This document shows positions 15,574 to 24,324 of a DNA stretch of 64,000 nt, piece by piece. The DNA is from Halorubrum amylolyticum (lineage in GTDB: Archaea > Halobacteriota > Halobacteria > Halobacteriales > Haloferacaceae), in the NCBI RefSeq assembly GCF_004114995.1, contig NZ_SDJP01000010.1, forward strand, positions 19,736-83,735, in the 5' to 3' direction. Both the position numbers and the translations under genes were made by a program. How positions within the stretch are numbered: position 1 is the first letter of the stretch; each line of letters opens with the position of its first letter. The notes under the pieces were generated by a model. The model saw only the letters and a list, made by a program, of their open reading frames with translations, made no database searches and was not told the origin of the DNA.

Positions 15574-16056
15574 CGCCTCAGAGGCGACCGCGGAGACGTC
15601 CAGATCGAGGGTCACGACGTAGGTGTGAATCGCCCAGAAGACCGCGAGTTCGACGGCGGTGACGACCACGGTGACGAGGTCCGCGTACTTGCTGCTGGTC
15701 GTCACGCCCGTCGGCATCCCGTACTCGGTGTCGGACAGCGGGTGGAACAGCGCGATGCCGCGGCGGCTCCCGACCACGTCGAGGACGTAGTGGGTCAACA
15801 CGCCGATCCAGACGTACTGGAGGTTGCCGAACACGATCGGGTACGCGAGGAAGAGCCCGAGCACCGGGAGGCTGTGGAGCGTCTTCCGGTGGCGGCCGAA
15901 GGCGGTGTCGACGTCGGGGAACAGCGCACCCAACACGATCGGGACGGTGATCTCGGCGACGGTCCGCGCGGTGGCCATGCCGAGGCCGGGCTCGATGACG
16001 AAGCCGAGCCCGAGCGCGAGCAGTAAGCCGTTGAGAACGTGACCCCGTTTGTTCAT
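15553..16056 (-). CDS. YdjM/DUF457-family membrane metal-dependent hydrolase
   Basis: A 167-residue integral membrane protein with about four hydrophobic helices. The family's metal motif is clear: FPDVD followed by HRKTLHS. A later THYVLDVVGSRRG supplies another His-Asp pair. These proteins are called metal-dependent hydrolases by sequence; the substrate is not known. The ATG at 16056 precedes the first helix (HVLNGLLLALGLGFVI). Its 3' end is tandemly duplicated downstream. It is convergent with the PHP-like gene. Confidence 0.82.
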   Translation of the reverse strand: MNKRGHVLNGLLLALGLGFVIEPGLGMATARTVAEITVPIVLGALFPDVDTAFGRHRKTLHSLPVLGLFLAYPIVFGNLQYVWIGVLTHYVLDVVGSRRGIALFHPLSDTEYGMPTGVTTSSKYADLVTVVVTAVELAVFWAIHTYVVTLDLDVSAVASEAAAGIGI

Positions 16057-16179
16057 ACCTCCGGGTGGCCGGGACCGTAAGTGAAACCACCGGATCGGGG
16101 CGGGCGGGAGGGAAGACCGGCGTAACGCGCGCGGACAGCCAGCCGAAAGAGCCACGGCGCCCGACGCCGAGCGACCGGT

Positions 16180-17349
16180 ATGGAGTACGAGGAGCCGAAG
16201 TTCTTCCACGTGATGCAGTACGCGGCCGGGGCCGACGGGGACGTCATCGACATGGTGAGCGGCAACCCCGACTGGGAGCCGCCGGCCGCCCTCCGGGAGG
16301 CGCTCCGCGAGTACGCCGACCTCCCGCCGGGCGCCTTCCAGTACCCCCCGAGCGAGGGACTGCTGGAACTCCGCGAGGCGATCGCCGAGCGCCGGAACGT
16401 CGACCCCGATCGCGTCGTCGTCACGAACGGGACCGGCGAGGCCAACTACCTCGCATTGGCGTGCGCGTTCGAGCGTGCCGCGGGCGACGCGGACGACGCT
16501 GGCGACGCTGACGACGCGGGCGACGAGGCGCTGCTGATGGACCCGGTCTACCCGTACTACCCCGGCAAGGTGGACATGCTCGGCGGCGAGTCGACGCTCG
16601 TCCCCACCGAGCGCGACGGGGGACTCGACACCGACGCGATCCGGGAGGCCGCGAGCGGGGACACTGCGCTCATCGTCCTGAACACGCCGAACAACCCGAC
16701 CGGCGCCGTCTACGACCTTGACGCGATTCGCGAGGTCGTCGCGGTCGCGGACGCGGTCGCGGACGCGGTCGACGCCCTCGTCGTGGTCGATGAGGTGTAC
16801 GACCACTTCGATCTGACCGGCGACTTCGAGTCGGCGCTGGCCCTCTCCTCCGACCGCGTGATCGTTACCGGCGGCTTCTCGAAGTCGATGGCGATCACGG
16901 GGTTCCGGGTCGGCTACGGGATATTCCCCGAGGCGTACGTCGACGACGCGAAGACGCGGCACATGCTCGTGAACGTCGCCGGGGCGCGCCCCTCGCAGTA
17001 CGCGGTCCACCACGCGCTCGCGGAGACGCCCCCCGACTACTACGCGGAGGCCCGCGACCTGCTCGCCGACCGCGTGGACGCCTTCACGGATGCGCTCGAC
17101 GCGGCCGGCGCGGAGTACACCCGTCCGGAGGGGGCGTTCTACGTGCTCGCGCGCTTCGACGGCTTCCCCGGAACGATGGCGAACGTCAAGCGCCTGATCG
17201 ACGAGGCGGGCGTCGCCGGGATGCCGGGCGAGGCGTTCGGCACCGCCCGCGACGAGTGGGTTCGGTTCGCTCTCGTGACCCCTCGGGCCGAGGAGGCCGC
17301 GGAGCGCCTCGCCGACTACTTCGCCGACGGCGCCCCAGACTCGCGATGA
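16180..17349 (+). CDS. Class I/II PLP-dependent aminotransferase
   Basis: A 389-residue fold-type I aminotransferase. The PLP lysine is in GGFSKSMAITGFRVGY, with the substrate-binding NTPNNPTGAVY and the DEVYDHF aspartate before it. A repetitive acidic insert (DADDAGDADDAGD) sits near residue 105 and is encoded by short direct repeats. It transfers an amino group from an amino acid to a 2-oxoacid; the exact substrate cannot be told. The last bases overlap the start of the thioesterase gene (ATGA), so the two are translated together, suggesting a shared pathway. Confidence 0.87.
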   Translation: MEYEEPKFFHVMQYAAGADGDVIDMVSGNPDWEPPAALREALREYADLPPGAFQYPPSEGLLELREAIAERRNVDPDRVVVTNGTGEANYLALACAFERAAGDADDAGDADDAGDEALLMDPVYPYYPGKVDMLGGESTLVPTERDGGLDTDAIREAASGDTALIVLNTPNNPTGAVYDLDAIREVVAVADAVADAVDALVVVDEVYDHFDLTGDFESALALSSDRVIVTGGFSKSMAITGFRVGYGIFPEAYVDDAKTRHMLVNVAGARPSQYAVHHALAETPPDYYAEARDLLADRVDAFTDALDAAGAEYTRPEGAFYVLARFDGFPGTMANVKRLIDEAGVAGMPGEAFGTARDEWVRFALVTPRAEEAAERLADYFADGAPDSR

Positions 17350-17819
17350 GCGACGACGGGAACGACGGGAACGACGGGGAGGACATCCTCGACTACTTCA
17401 ACCGGAGCCCGTACCGCGACCTGCTCGACATCGAGGTGACCGAGGCCGCGGACGGGCGCGCGGCGGGTCGACTGCGGTTCGGCGAGAAACACTCCTCGAA
17501 TCGCCGGCAGGCGATCGCGCAGGGCGGCGTCGCCTTCTCGCTGGCCGACAGCGTGGCCGGCGCGGCCGCGACCGCGCTGGTCGGCTTCCCGACGCCGACG
17601 ATCGACTTCCGGATCGACTACCTCGCGCCCGCGACCGACGACCTCGTCGCGACCGCCGAGACGGTGCGCGAGGGCGGCGAGACAGCCGTCGTCGACGTGG
17701 AAGTCGTTCAGCCGGAGGGCGACGACTCCGACGGCAGGAGGGTCGCCGTCGGCAGAGGCGTGTACAAGACGAGCGACCTCCCGGACGACGCGCCGTGGGA
17801 CCTCGATCAGGGGGAGTAA
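17346..17819 (+). CDS. PaaI-family hotdog-fold thioesterase
   Basis: A 157-residue hotdog protein. The active-site region reads NRRQAIAQGGVAFSLADSVAG, where NxxxxxxGG and the helix-borne Asp are typical of PaaI-type acyl-CoA thioesterases; the usual His before GG is Gln here. IDFRIDYLAPA is the conserved following strand. It should hydrolyse small or aromatic acyl-CoA esters. The start codon overlaps the stop of the aminotransferase gene by four bases, which points to coupled translation, perhaps in amino-acid breakdown. Confidence 0.85.
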   Translation: MSDDGNDGNDGEDILDYFNRSPYRDLLDIEVTEAADGRAAGRLRFGEKHSSNRRQAIAQGGVAFSLADSVAGAAATALVGFPTPTIDFRIDYLAPATDDLVATAETVREGGETAVVDVEVVQPEGDDSDGRRVAVGRGVYKTSDLPDDAPWDLDQGE

Positions 17820-17875
17820 GAATCGCGGTCGGCGCGCCCCGGTGAGCGGCCCGAAGGGGCGCGAACCGCCGGCGC

Positions 17876-18125
17876 GAGGGAGTCGGTCGCCCGGAGCGAC
17901 GCGGAGGGCGACCGACGAGGCTGGGGAGGTGTGAGGTGCTGTGCGGTGCGGGCGGGCGGGACTCAAAGGGGCAGCCGCGAGGAGCCCGGAGGCGACGCCA
18001 AGCACCGCAGGAGCGAGCACCGCGAGCGACGAGGAGCGCAGCGAGCGTGCGGGCTCCTCGCGGCTGGGGCTTTGGAGGTGTTCACCGTCGCTCCGCGATC
18101 GGCTACTTATAAACGATCCACTGAA
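17876..18125 (+). repeat. Dispersed intergenic repeat, copy B
   Basis: This gap between two convergent genes carries the stem GTCGGTCGCCC/GGGCGACCGAC (17882-17892 and 17906-17916), the box GGGACTCAAAGGGGCAG (17958-17974), the box GGCTGGGGCTTTGGAGG (18062-18078) and the TATA-like CTTATAAACGATC (18106-18118). The same blocks in the same order occur at 45.2-45.5 kb, and in part, inverted, at 7.1-7.5 kb. No coding gene is apparent. Here the TATA box points into the end of a convergent gene, so it serves no annotated gene. Confidence 0.7.
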
Positions 18126-18141
18126 ACGTCCTAACCCACGT

Positions 18142-18786
18142 CTAGCCGAAGTTCTCGACCTTCGCGGCGTCGGCGTCGCCGCCCGCGGCCTCGACCGCGG
18201 CCTCGGCGTCGGCGACGAGATCGGCGAAGCCGTACACGAAGACGGTCTCGCCCTCGCTACCTTTCAGCGCCTCGGCGACCGGCTCGTCGAGCGCCTCGTC
18301 CGCGTCGAGGAGGTGAATCGCGGCGCCCCGCTCCTGCAGCGCCTCCAGCCGGTCCGCGTGCGACACGTCGTCGTCGCGGTAGACGACCGCGGCCTCGGCG
18401 CCGTCGTCGAGCGCGCGCTCCGCGATGGCGACCGCCGGGCCGACGCCGGGACCGCCCGCGATCACGACCGCGCGCGGCTCGCCGTCGTAGTGCTGGTCGC
18501 CGAACGGACCGGAGAGCGTCATCTCGGTGCCCGCCTCGGCGTCGGCGAGGAACGCGGAGAACTCGCCGCCCTCCTCGGGGTCGATGCCGACCGTGACTTC
18601 GAAGGTGTCGCCGACGGTCGGCGACGAGAGCGTGTAGAAGCGGGCGACCGACTCGCCGTCGATCTCGGTGCCGAGCTTGACGAACTGCCCGGGCTCGGCG
18701 GCGAACCCGTCGGGCGCGTCGAACCGGAGGGCGTACGTGTCGCGGCCGACCGTCTCGACCGCGCTGACCGTCGCTGTCGTGTCCAT
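18142..18786 (-). CDS. Ferredoxin-NADP reductase-like flavoprotein
   Basis: A 214-residue protein of the FNR superfamily. RFYTLSS (49-55) is the FAD-binding RxYS/T motif, and AGGPGVGPA (110-118) is the nucleotide phosphate loop of the NAD(P) domain. Both domains are complete, but the last aromatic residue that stacks on FAD in plant-type FNR is only approximated by the terminal ENFG. There is no added 2Fe-2S domain. It probably moves electrons between NAD(P)H and a small carrier. It lies upstream of, and divergent from, the ferredoxin-dependent oxidoreductase korAB, a sensible functional neighbour. Confidence 0.82.
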   Translation of the reverse strand: MDTTATVSAVETVGRDTYALRFDAPDGFAAEPGQFVKLGTEIDGESVARFYTLSSPTVGDTFEVTVGIDPEEGGEFSAFLADAEAGTEMTLSGPFGDQHYDGEPRAVVIAGGPGVGPAVAIAERALDDGAEAAVVYRDDDVSHADRLEALQERGAAIHLLDADEALDEPVAEALKGSEGETVFVYGFADLVADAEAAVEAAGGDADAAKVENFG

Positions 18787-19110
18787 GACCCCGATCCGAC
18801 CGGGAGACACAAACGTGTTCCCGTCGGCATCGGTGCTGCCCGTGTCGAAACCCGGGCGGGCGTCGATCGAGCCGCGCGCCGTCCCGCCGAACCCGATCCT
18901 CGCCGGTTCGACGCGCGTCGAAACCCCCGACGACGATGGGGGTCGATCGTGAGAGATTCGAAAAACGTTTGTCCACTATATTCGTGATAAGGGCGGATAG
19001 TAGAGCTATTTTGTGGCAATATCCGCTAAAAAAGCAATGTTCGTTCAGAAATGGGTCGATAGCTCCTTCCAGAAGTCTTTTGATGAGTCCGGCGAAAGCC
19101 CCCGTATAGC
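18787..19110. promoter_or_regulatory. Divergent promoter region of the flavoprotein and korAB
   Basis: The right half of this 324-bp gap is clearly AT-rich. It contains an inverted repeat GCGGATA (18993-18999) and TATCCGC (19020-19026), and TATA-like stretches such as CTATATTCG (18975-18983). A weak box CTTTTGATG lies about 27-35 nt before korA. The left half is GC-rich with no visible gene. Confidence 0.45.
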
Positions 19111-20868
19111 ATGGCTGCGGACTTCAACTGGGCCGTCGGCGGAGAGGCCGGCGACGGCATCGACTCGACCGGGAAGATCTTCGCGCAAGCGCTCTCTCGA
19201 GCGGGTCGACACGTGTTCACGTCGAAGGACTTCGCCTCGCGGATTCGGGGCGGCTACACCGCCTACAAGGTGCGAACCTCCGTCGACAAGGTACAGAGCG
19301 TCGTCGATCGCCTGGACGTCCTCATCGCGTTGACTCCCCGGACCATCGAGGAGAACCTCGACGAGCTCCACGAGGGGTCGGTGATCATCTACGACGGCGA
19401 GCGGACCACGATGCAGGACGTGGAGATCCCCGAGGGGATGATCGGGATCGACGTCCCGCTCAAGCGGCTCGCCGAGGAGGCCGGCGGGGCGATCATGCGG
19501 AACGTCGTCGCGCTCGGCGCGGCCTGCGAGGTCGCCGAGTTCCCCATCGAGAACCTCGACTCCGCGCTCGAAAAGCGCTTCTCCGACAAGGGTCAGAAGC
19601 TCGTCGACAACAACAAGGAGGCCGCCCGCGCGGGGCGGTCGTACGTCGTCGAGGAGTACGACCACGAGTTCGACTACGACTTGGAGACCACCGACGAGGA
19701 CTACGTCCTCCTCAACGGCGACGAGGCCATCGGAATGGGCGCCATCGCGGCCGGCTGCCGCTTCTACGCCGGCTACCCGATCACGCCGGCGACCGACGTG
19801 ATGACGTATCTCACGGGCCGGATCGAGCACTACGGCGGCCACGTCGTGCAGGCGGAAGACGAGCTGTCCGCGATCAACATGGCGCTCGGCGCCGCTCGCG
19901 GGGGCGCGCGGTCGATGACTGCAACGTCCGGTCCCGGGATCGACCTGATGACGGAGACCTTCGGCCTCATCGCGACCTCGGAGACGCCGCTGGTCATCTG
20001 TAACGTGATGCGCTCCGGTCCCTCGACGGGGATGCCGACGAAACAGGAGCAGGGCGACCTGAACCAGATGCTGTACGGCGGCCACGGCGAGGTCCCCCGG
20101 TTCGTGCTCGCGCCGACGACGATCGCGGAGTGCTTCTGGAAGACGGTCGAGGCGTTCAACCTCGCCGAGAAGTACCAGCTCCCCGTCTACCTCACCGCCG
20201 ACCTCTCGATGGCGGTCACCGAGCAGACGTTCTCCCCGGAGACGTTCGACATGGACGAGGTGGAGGTCGACCGCGGCTTCGTCGTCGACGAGGCCGACAT
20301 CGACGACCACATGAGCGACTCCGACGGCTTCCAACCCCACGAGATCACCGACGACGGGATCTCGCCGCGGGCGTTCCCCGGCACCGCCGACGGCGCGCAC
20401 ATGTCCACCGGCCTCGAACACGACGAGCAGGGGCGCCGCACCGAGGACACGGGGATGCGCGTCGAGCAGGTCGACAAGCGCAACCGGAAGGTCGAGACGG
20501 CCCGCGAGCGCGAGGACTGGAGCCCGCGCGAGTTCGGCGACGCGGACGCCGACACGCTCGTGATCTCGTGGGGGTCGAACGAGGGCGCGCTCGCCGAGGC
20601 CGTCGAGTTCCTCGCGGACGACGGGCTCGATGTCCGCGTCTTGTCGGTCCCGTACATCTTCCCGCGCCCGGATCTGTCCGAGGACGTCAAGGCGGCGGAG
20701 AACGTCATCGTCGTGGAGTGTAACGAGCAGGGGCAGTTCGCGGACCTGGTCGAACACGACGTGTTAGCCCGCGTCGATCGGGTGAACAAGTACAACGGCG
20801 TGCGGTTCAAGGCGGACGAACTCGCAGACGACATCAAGGAGACCCTCGCGGAGGGGGTGGAGGCGTAA
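19111..20868 (+). CDS. korA: 2-oxoacid:ferredoxin oxidoreductase alpha subunit, probably 2-oxoglutarate type
   Basis: A 585-residue fusion of the gamma and alpha domains of a two-subunit oxidoreductase. The gamma domain opens with GGEAGDGIDSTGK; the alpha domain carries GYPITP (221-226), the conserved CoA/TPP-associated loop. It decarboxylates a 2-oxoacid to the acyl-CoA and reduces ferredoxin, replacing the NAD-linked dehydrogenase complex in the oxidative citric acid cycle of haloarchaea. Assignment to oxoglutarate rather than pyruvate rests on length and on the second, longer system at 53.6 kb, which fits the pyruvate enzyme better. korB follows after three bases. Confidence 0.82.
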   Translation: MAADFNWAVGGEAGDGIDSTGKIFAQALSRAGRHVFTSKDFASRIRGGYTAYKVRTSVDKVQSVVDRLDVLIALTPRTIEENLDELHEGSVIIYDGERTTMQDVEIPEGMIGIDVPLKRLAEEAGGAIMRNVVALGAACEVAEFPIENLDSALEKRFSDKGQKLVDNNKEAARAGRSYVVEEYDHEFDYDLETTDEDYVLLNGDEAIGMGAIAAGCRFYAGYPITPATDVMTYLTGRIEHYGGHVVQAEDELSAINMALGAARGGARSMTATSGPGIDLMTETFGLIATSETPLVICNVMRSGPSTGMPTKQEQGDLNQMLYGGHGEVPRFVLAPTTIAECFWKTVEAFNLAEKYQLPVYLTADLSMAVTEQTFSPETFDMDEVEVDRGFVVDEADIDDHMSDSDGFQPHEITDDGISPRAFPGTADGAHMSTGLEHDEQGRRTEDTGMRVEQVDKRNRKVETAREREDWSPREFGDADADTLVISWGSNEGALAEAVEFLADDGLDVRVLSVPYIFPRPDLSEDVKAAENVIVVECNEQGQFADLVEHDVLARVDRVNKYNGVRFKADELADDIKETLAEGVEA

Positions 20869-20871
20869 CCA

Positions 20872-21735
20872 ATGAGCTCAGACACTCGATTCACCGACTT
20901 CAAGTCCGACAAGCAGCCGACGTGGTGCCCGGGATGCGGCGACTTCGGGACGATGAACGGGATGATGAAGGCCCTCGCGGAGACGGGCAACGACCCCGAC
21001 AACACCTTCGTCGTCGCCGGCATCGGCTGTTCCGGCAAGATCGGCACGTACATGCACAGCTACGCGCTCCACGGCGTTCACGGGCGCGCGCTCCCGGTCG
21101 GGACGGGGGTCAAGATGGCCCGGCCCGACATCGAAGTGATGGTCGCCGGCGGCGACGGCGACGGCTACTCAATCGGCGCGGGCCACTTCGTCCACGCGGT
21201 CCGGCGCAACGTCGACATGACGTACGTCGTGATGGACAACCGCATCTACGGGCTGACGAAGGGGCAGGCGTCGCCGACCTCCCGCGAGGACTTCGAGACG
21301 TCGACGAGCCCCGAGGGTCCCAAACAGCCCCCGGTCAACCCGCACGCGCTGGCGCTGGCGTCGGGCGCGACGTTCATCGCGCAGTCGTTCTCCTCGGACG
21401 CGCTCCGCCACCAGGAGATCATCCAGCAGGCGGTCGAACACGACGGGTTCGGCTTCGTGAACGTCTACTCGCCCTGTGTCACGTTCAACGACGTGGACAC
21501 CTACGACTACTTCCGCGACTCGCTGGTCGACCTGAAGGAGGCGGACCACGACCCCAGCGACAAGCAGGCCGCCAAGGATGTCATCTTCGACGACGAGACG
21601 GAGCACCAGGGCGTCATCTACCAGGACGAGGAGTCGGTGCCGTACCACGAGCGTCACGGCGTCGACGAGGACATGTCCGTCATCCCGGACGGCGCGCCCG
21701 AGGGCGCGACGGACCTCGTCCGCGAGTTCTACTGA
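20872..21735 (+). CDS. korB: 2-oxoacid:ferredoxin oxidoreductase beta subunit, probably 2-oxoglutarate type
   Basis: A 287-residue TPP-binding beta subunit. Cysteines C19, C22 (CPGCGD) and C53 (IGCSGK), with a fourth in YSPCVTFND, should hold the single [4Fe-4S] cluster. The TPP motif runs from GGDGDGYSIGAGH to MDNRIYGLTKGQ. There is no separate ferredoxin-like delta subunit, matching the simple haloarchaeal alpha-beta enzymes that give electrons directly to a 2Fe-2S ferredoxin. It is translationally close to korA (three-base gap), so they form one operon. Confidence 0.84.
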   Translation: MSSDTRFTDFKSDKQPTWCPGCGDFGTMNGMMKALAETGNDPDNTFVVAGIGCSGKIGTYMHSYALHGVHGRALPVGTGVKMARPDIEVMVAGGDGDGYSIGAGHFVHAVRRNVDMTYVVMDNRIYGLTKGQASPTSREDFETSTSPEGPKQPPVNPHALALASGATFIAQSFSSDALRHQEIIQQAVEHDGFGFVNVYSPCVTFNDVDTYDYFRDSLVDLKEADHDPSDKQAAKDVIFDDETEHQGVIYQDEESVPYHERHGVDEDMSVIPDGAPEGATDLVREFY

Positions 21736-21810
21736 GCCGGCGTCGGCGATCGGTGACTCGCGGTCCGGACCTCTCCTCGGCGCGTCGTTTCGCCGGACCG
21801 ACAACACAGC

Positions 21811-21820
21811 TATTTACCTG
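21811..21820 (+). promoter_or_regulatory. TATA-like box for the receiver-kinase gene
   Basis: TATTTACCTG is centred about 27 nt before the ATG at 21842, leaderless spacing. Confidence 0.45.
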
Positions 21821-21841
21821 CGACGTGAGCATCACGCAGCC

Positions 21842-22834
21842 ATGGACGAGATCCGGGTTCTCCACGTAGACGACGAGCCCGACTTCGCCGACCTCACCGC
21901 GAACTACCTCGAGCGGGTCGACGATCGGTTCGCGGTCGAGACGGCGACGTCGGTGGCGGCGGGGCTCCGCGCGCTCGACGAGGGCGATCCCGTCGACTGC
22001 GTCGTCTCTGATTACGACATGCCGGAGCGCTCCGGGATCGAGTTCCTCCGGATCGTCCGCGAGGACTATCCGGACCTCCCGTTCGTACTGTTCACCGGAA
22101 AGGGGTCCGAGGCGGTCGCGAGCGTCGTCTCCCACGACCTGCGGAACCCCCTTCACGTGGCCGCCGGAAACGTCGACGTCGCCCGCGAGTCCTGCGACAG
22201 CCCGCGGCTCGACGACGCCGCGAACGCCCTCGACCGCATGGAGACGCTCGTCGACGACCTGCTCGCGGTGGCGCGCGAGGGGCAGGCGGTCGAGGACCCG
22301 GTCCCGGTCGATCTCGGCGACGCTGCGGCGTCGTCGTGGCGCACCGTCGAGACCGCCGACGCGACGCTCGCTGTCGAGACCGACGCGACCGTTCGCGCCG
22401 ACGAGAGCCGGCTCGGACAGCTCTTCGAGAACCTCTTTCGGAACAGCGTGGAACACGGATCTACGGGCAGCCGGGCGGAGCCCGGCGACGCGATCGAACA
22501 CGGCGTCGACGAGGGGTCGGACGCGAACCCGGACGGGAGGCCGGACGCGAACCCGGACGGGGGATCTGACGCCGACGGCTCGCCGCTGTCGATCACGGTC
22601 GGGCTCCTCGACGACGGCGACGGGTTCTACGTGGAGGACGACGGCGTCGGCATCCCCGCCGACGAGCGGGACCGCGTGTTCGAGGGCGGATACTCCTCCG
22701 TCGCCGACGGGACGGGGTTCGGGCTCACCATCGTGCGTGAGGTCGCCGAGGCGCACGGCTGGTCGGTGGCGGCGACCGCGGGCGACGCGGGCGGGGCTCG
22801 CTTCGAGGTCACCGGCGCGTCGGTCGTCGAGTGA
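21842..22834 (+). CDS. Hybrid receiver-histidine kinase with a truncated receiver
   Basis: A 330-residue protein. The receiver begins normally (VDDEPDF, phosphoacceptor D57 in VVSDYDMP, conserved K87 in FTGKGSE). It then stops after beta-5 and runs straight into the H box (VVSHDLRNP, H98). The usual end of the receiver and the PAS sensor found in haloarchaeal relatives are absent. HisKA is followed by an HATPase domain with NSVEHGS, DDGVGIP and GFGLTIVREV, interrupted by a repetitive acidic loop (about 225-250). It probably autophosphorylates and passes signals without its own sensor. In-frame deletion is the simplest origin. Confidence 0.8.
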   Translation: MDEIRVLHVDDEPDFADLTANYLERVDDRFAVETATSVAAGLRALDEGDPVDCVVSDYDMPERSGIEFLRIVREDYPDLPFVLFTGKGSEAVASVVSHDLRNPLHVAAGNVDVARESCDSPRLDDAANALDRMETLVDDLLAVAREGQAVEDPVPVDLGDAAASSWRTVETADATLAVETDATVRADESRLGQLFENLFRNSVEHGSTGSRAEPGDAIEHGVDEGSDANPDGRPDANPDGGSDADGSPLSITVGLLDDGDGFYVEDDGVGIPADERDRVFEGGYSSVADGTGFGLTIVREVAEAHGWSVAATAGDAGGARFEVTGASVVE

Positions 22835-22959
22835 GGCCACCCCTCGCCGCCGAATTCCGACCTCGGTGATCGGCCAAAATACCCCGCCAACGGCGGCTCA
22901 ACGGTCGTTCCCGACCGGTTTCAGCAAGCCTAATTACGTGGGTCCGTATTCACGGGTAT

Positions 22960-24195
22960 ATGGTTGATCGCTACGACGTCGTGATCGCGGGTGCCGGACC
23001 GGCGGGCGCCCAGTGCGCTCGCGACCTGGCGACGCGAGGCTACGACGTCGTCGTTCTCGAAACGGAGCCGGAAGACGAGTTCCCCCGCCAGAGCAACAAG
23101 TCGACCGCCGGGACGTTCCCCTCGATGATGTCCTCCTTCGGGGTCCCCGACGACGTGGTGATGTCGTACACCGACGACGTGGTGTTGGAGTCGCCCAACA
23201 GCCACTACAAGAGCTACCAGCCCGGCGCGGTGCTGGAGTTCGCCGAGTTCAAGCGGTTCCTCGTCGAGGACGGCCGCGAGAACGGCGCCGAGTACCGGTT
23301 CGACTCGCGGGTCTCCCGGCCGATCCTCGACGAGGACGGCGTCATCGAGGGGGTCCGGTACAACGGCGACGAGGAGGTGTACGCCGAGGTGGTCGTCGAC
23401 GCCACCGGTCCCGCGGCGCCGATCGCGAGCGCGCTCGACGTGGTCGACCTCGAACGCGAGAACCAGGCGATCGGCATCGAGTACGAGATGGGGGGCGTCG
23501 AGATGAACCATCCGGAGTACGCCGACCTGCGACGGGCGATGATGCTCCGACTCGACCACGACATCGCGCCCGGCGGCTACTCGTGGATCTTCGCCACCGG
23601 CGAGGACACCGCGAAGGTCGGCCTCTGTTACATCCAGAACGACCGCCACCGCGAGTTCGCACAGGAGGGCCAGACCGTCGACGGCTACCTCGACGCGTGG
23701 GTCGACCGCGACCCGCGGTTCGCCGACGCCGAGAAGATCGACGGGAAGGTCCATCGCGGCTCCGCGCACATCCAGATGCCCGACGAGATGCACACCGACC
23801 GCTTCCTCGCGATCGGGGACACGGTCCCCTCCATCGATCCGCTGTGGGGCGAGGGGATACACAAGGGAATGAAGTCGGCCCGCGCCGCGGCGGCCACCGT
23901 CGATCGGTGTCTCACCGACTCGGAGCGGCGCCTCGACGCCGAGAGCCTCGCCGTCTACGAGCGGCTCTGGCACCGCGACGTGGCCCCGCGGATGAAGGCG
24001 CGGCTGATGCTCACGCGGCTGCTGTACCTCGCGCCCAACGAGCGCTACGACCGGTTCATGCGCGACCTCCGACAGGCGGAGGAGAACACGCTTGAGAAGG
24101 CGAACCGCGGCAAGAAGGCATCGATGGCGAAGCTGCTCCACCTCTCCGACCTCCCGCTTCTGGCGAAGCTCGCGCGCGAGCAGCTGGGGTCGTAG
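22960..24195 (+). CDS. Geranylgeranyl reductase-family FAD oxidoreductase
   Basis: A 411-residue flavoprotein. The dinucleotide motif GAGPAGA is at 11-17, and GDTVPSIDPLWGEGI is the conserved segment that closes on the FAD in the geranylgeranyl reductase/halogenase group. Related haloarchaeal enzymes saturate isoprenoid chains of lipids or quinones, but several paralogues exist and the substrate here is not known. The C-terminal helix-rich tail (RMKARLMLTRLLYLAP) may touch the membrane. A TATA-like CCTAATTACG lies about 25 nt before the ATG at 22960. Confidence 0.8.
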   Translation: MVDRYDVVIAGAGPAGAQCARDLATRGYDVVVLETEPEDEFPRQSNKSTAGTFPSMMSSFGVPDDVVMSYTDDVVLESPNSHYKSYQPGAVLEFAEFKRFLVEDGRENGAEYRFDSRVSRPILDEDGVIEGVRYNGDEEVYAEVVVDATGPAAPIASALDVVDLERENQAIGIEYEMGGVEMNHPEYADLRRAMMLRLDHDIAPGGYSWIFATGEDTAKVGLCYIQNDRHREFAQEGQTVDGYLDAWVDRDPRFADAEKIDGKVHRGSAHIQMPDEMHTDRFLAIGDTVPSIDPLWGEGIHKGMKSARAAAATVDRCLTDSERRLDAESLAVYERLWHRDVAPRMKARLMLTRLLYLAPNERYDRFMRDLRQAEENTLEKANRGKKASMAKLLHLSDLPLLAKLAREQLGS

Positions 24196-24197
24196 GG

Positions 24198-24305
24198 ACG
24201 ATCCTCCAGCAGGTCGTCTCGGCGCACGGCTGGGAGGTGTCCGTGACCCAGAGCGACGCGGGCGGCGCTCGGTTCGAGATCACCGGGATGGAGTCGGCCG
24301 AGTAG
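24198..24305 (+). pseudogene. Relic of a histidine kinase C-terminus
   Basis: Directly after the reductase stop, a frame of 35 codons ending in TAG reads like the end of an HATPase domain (VVSAHGWEV, then SDAGGARFEITG). It matches the last residues of the receiver-kinase at 21842-22834 (AEAHGWSV, GDAGGARFEVTG) residue for residue in places, but has no start codon or upstream kinase sequence. It is best read as the remnant of a second, mostly deleted kinase gene. Confidence 0.7.
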
Positions 24306-24324
24306 TCGGAGAGGGGCCTCCGGC

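Noticed and set aside
17941..18987. A 348-codon plus-strand frame through the repeat and flavoprotein gene
   Set aside because: It is antisense to the flavoprotein and its N-terminus translates the intergenic repeat; no coding signature.
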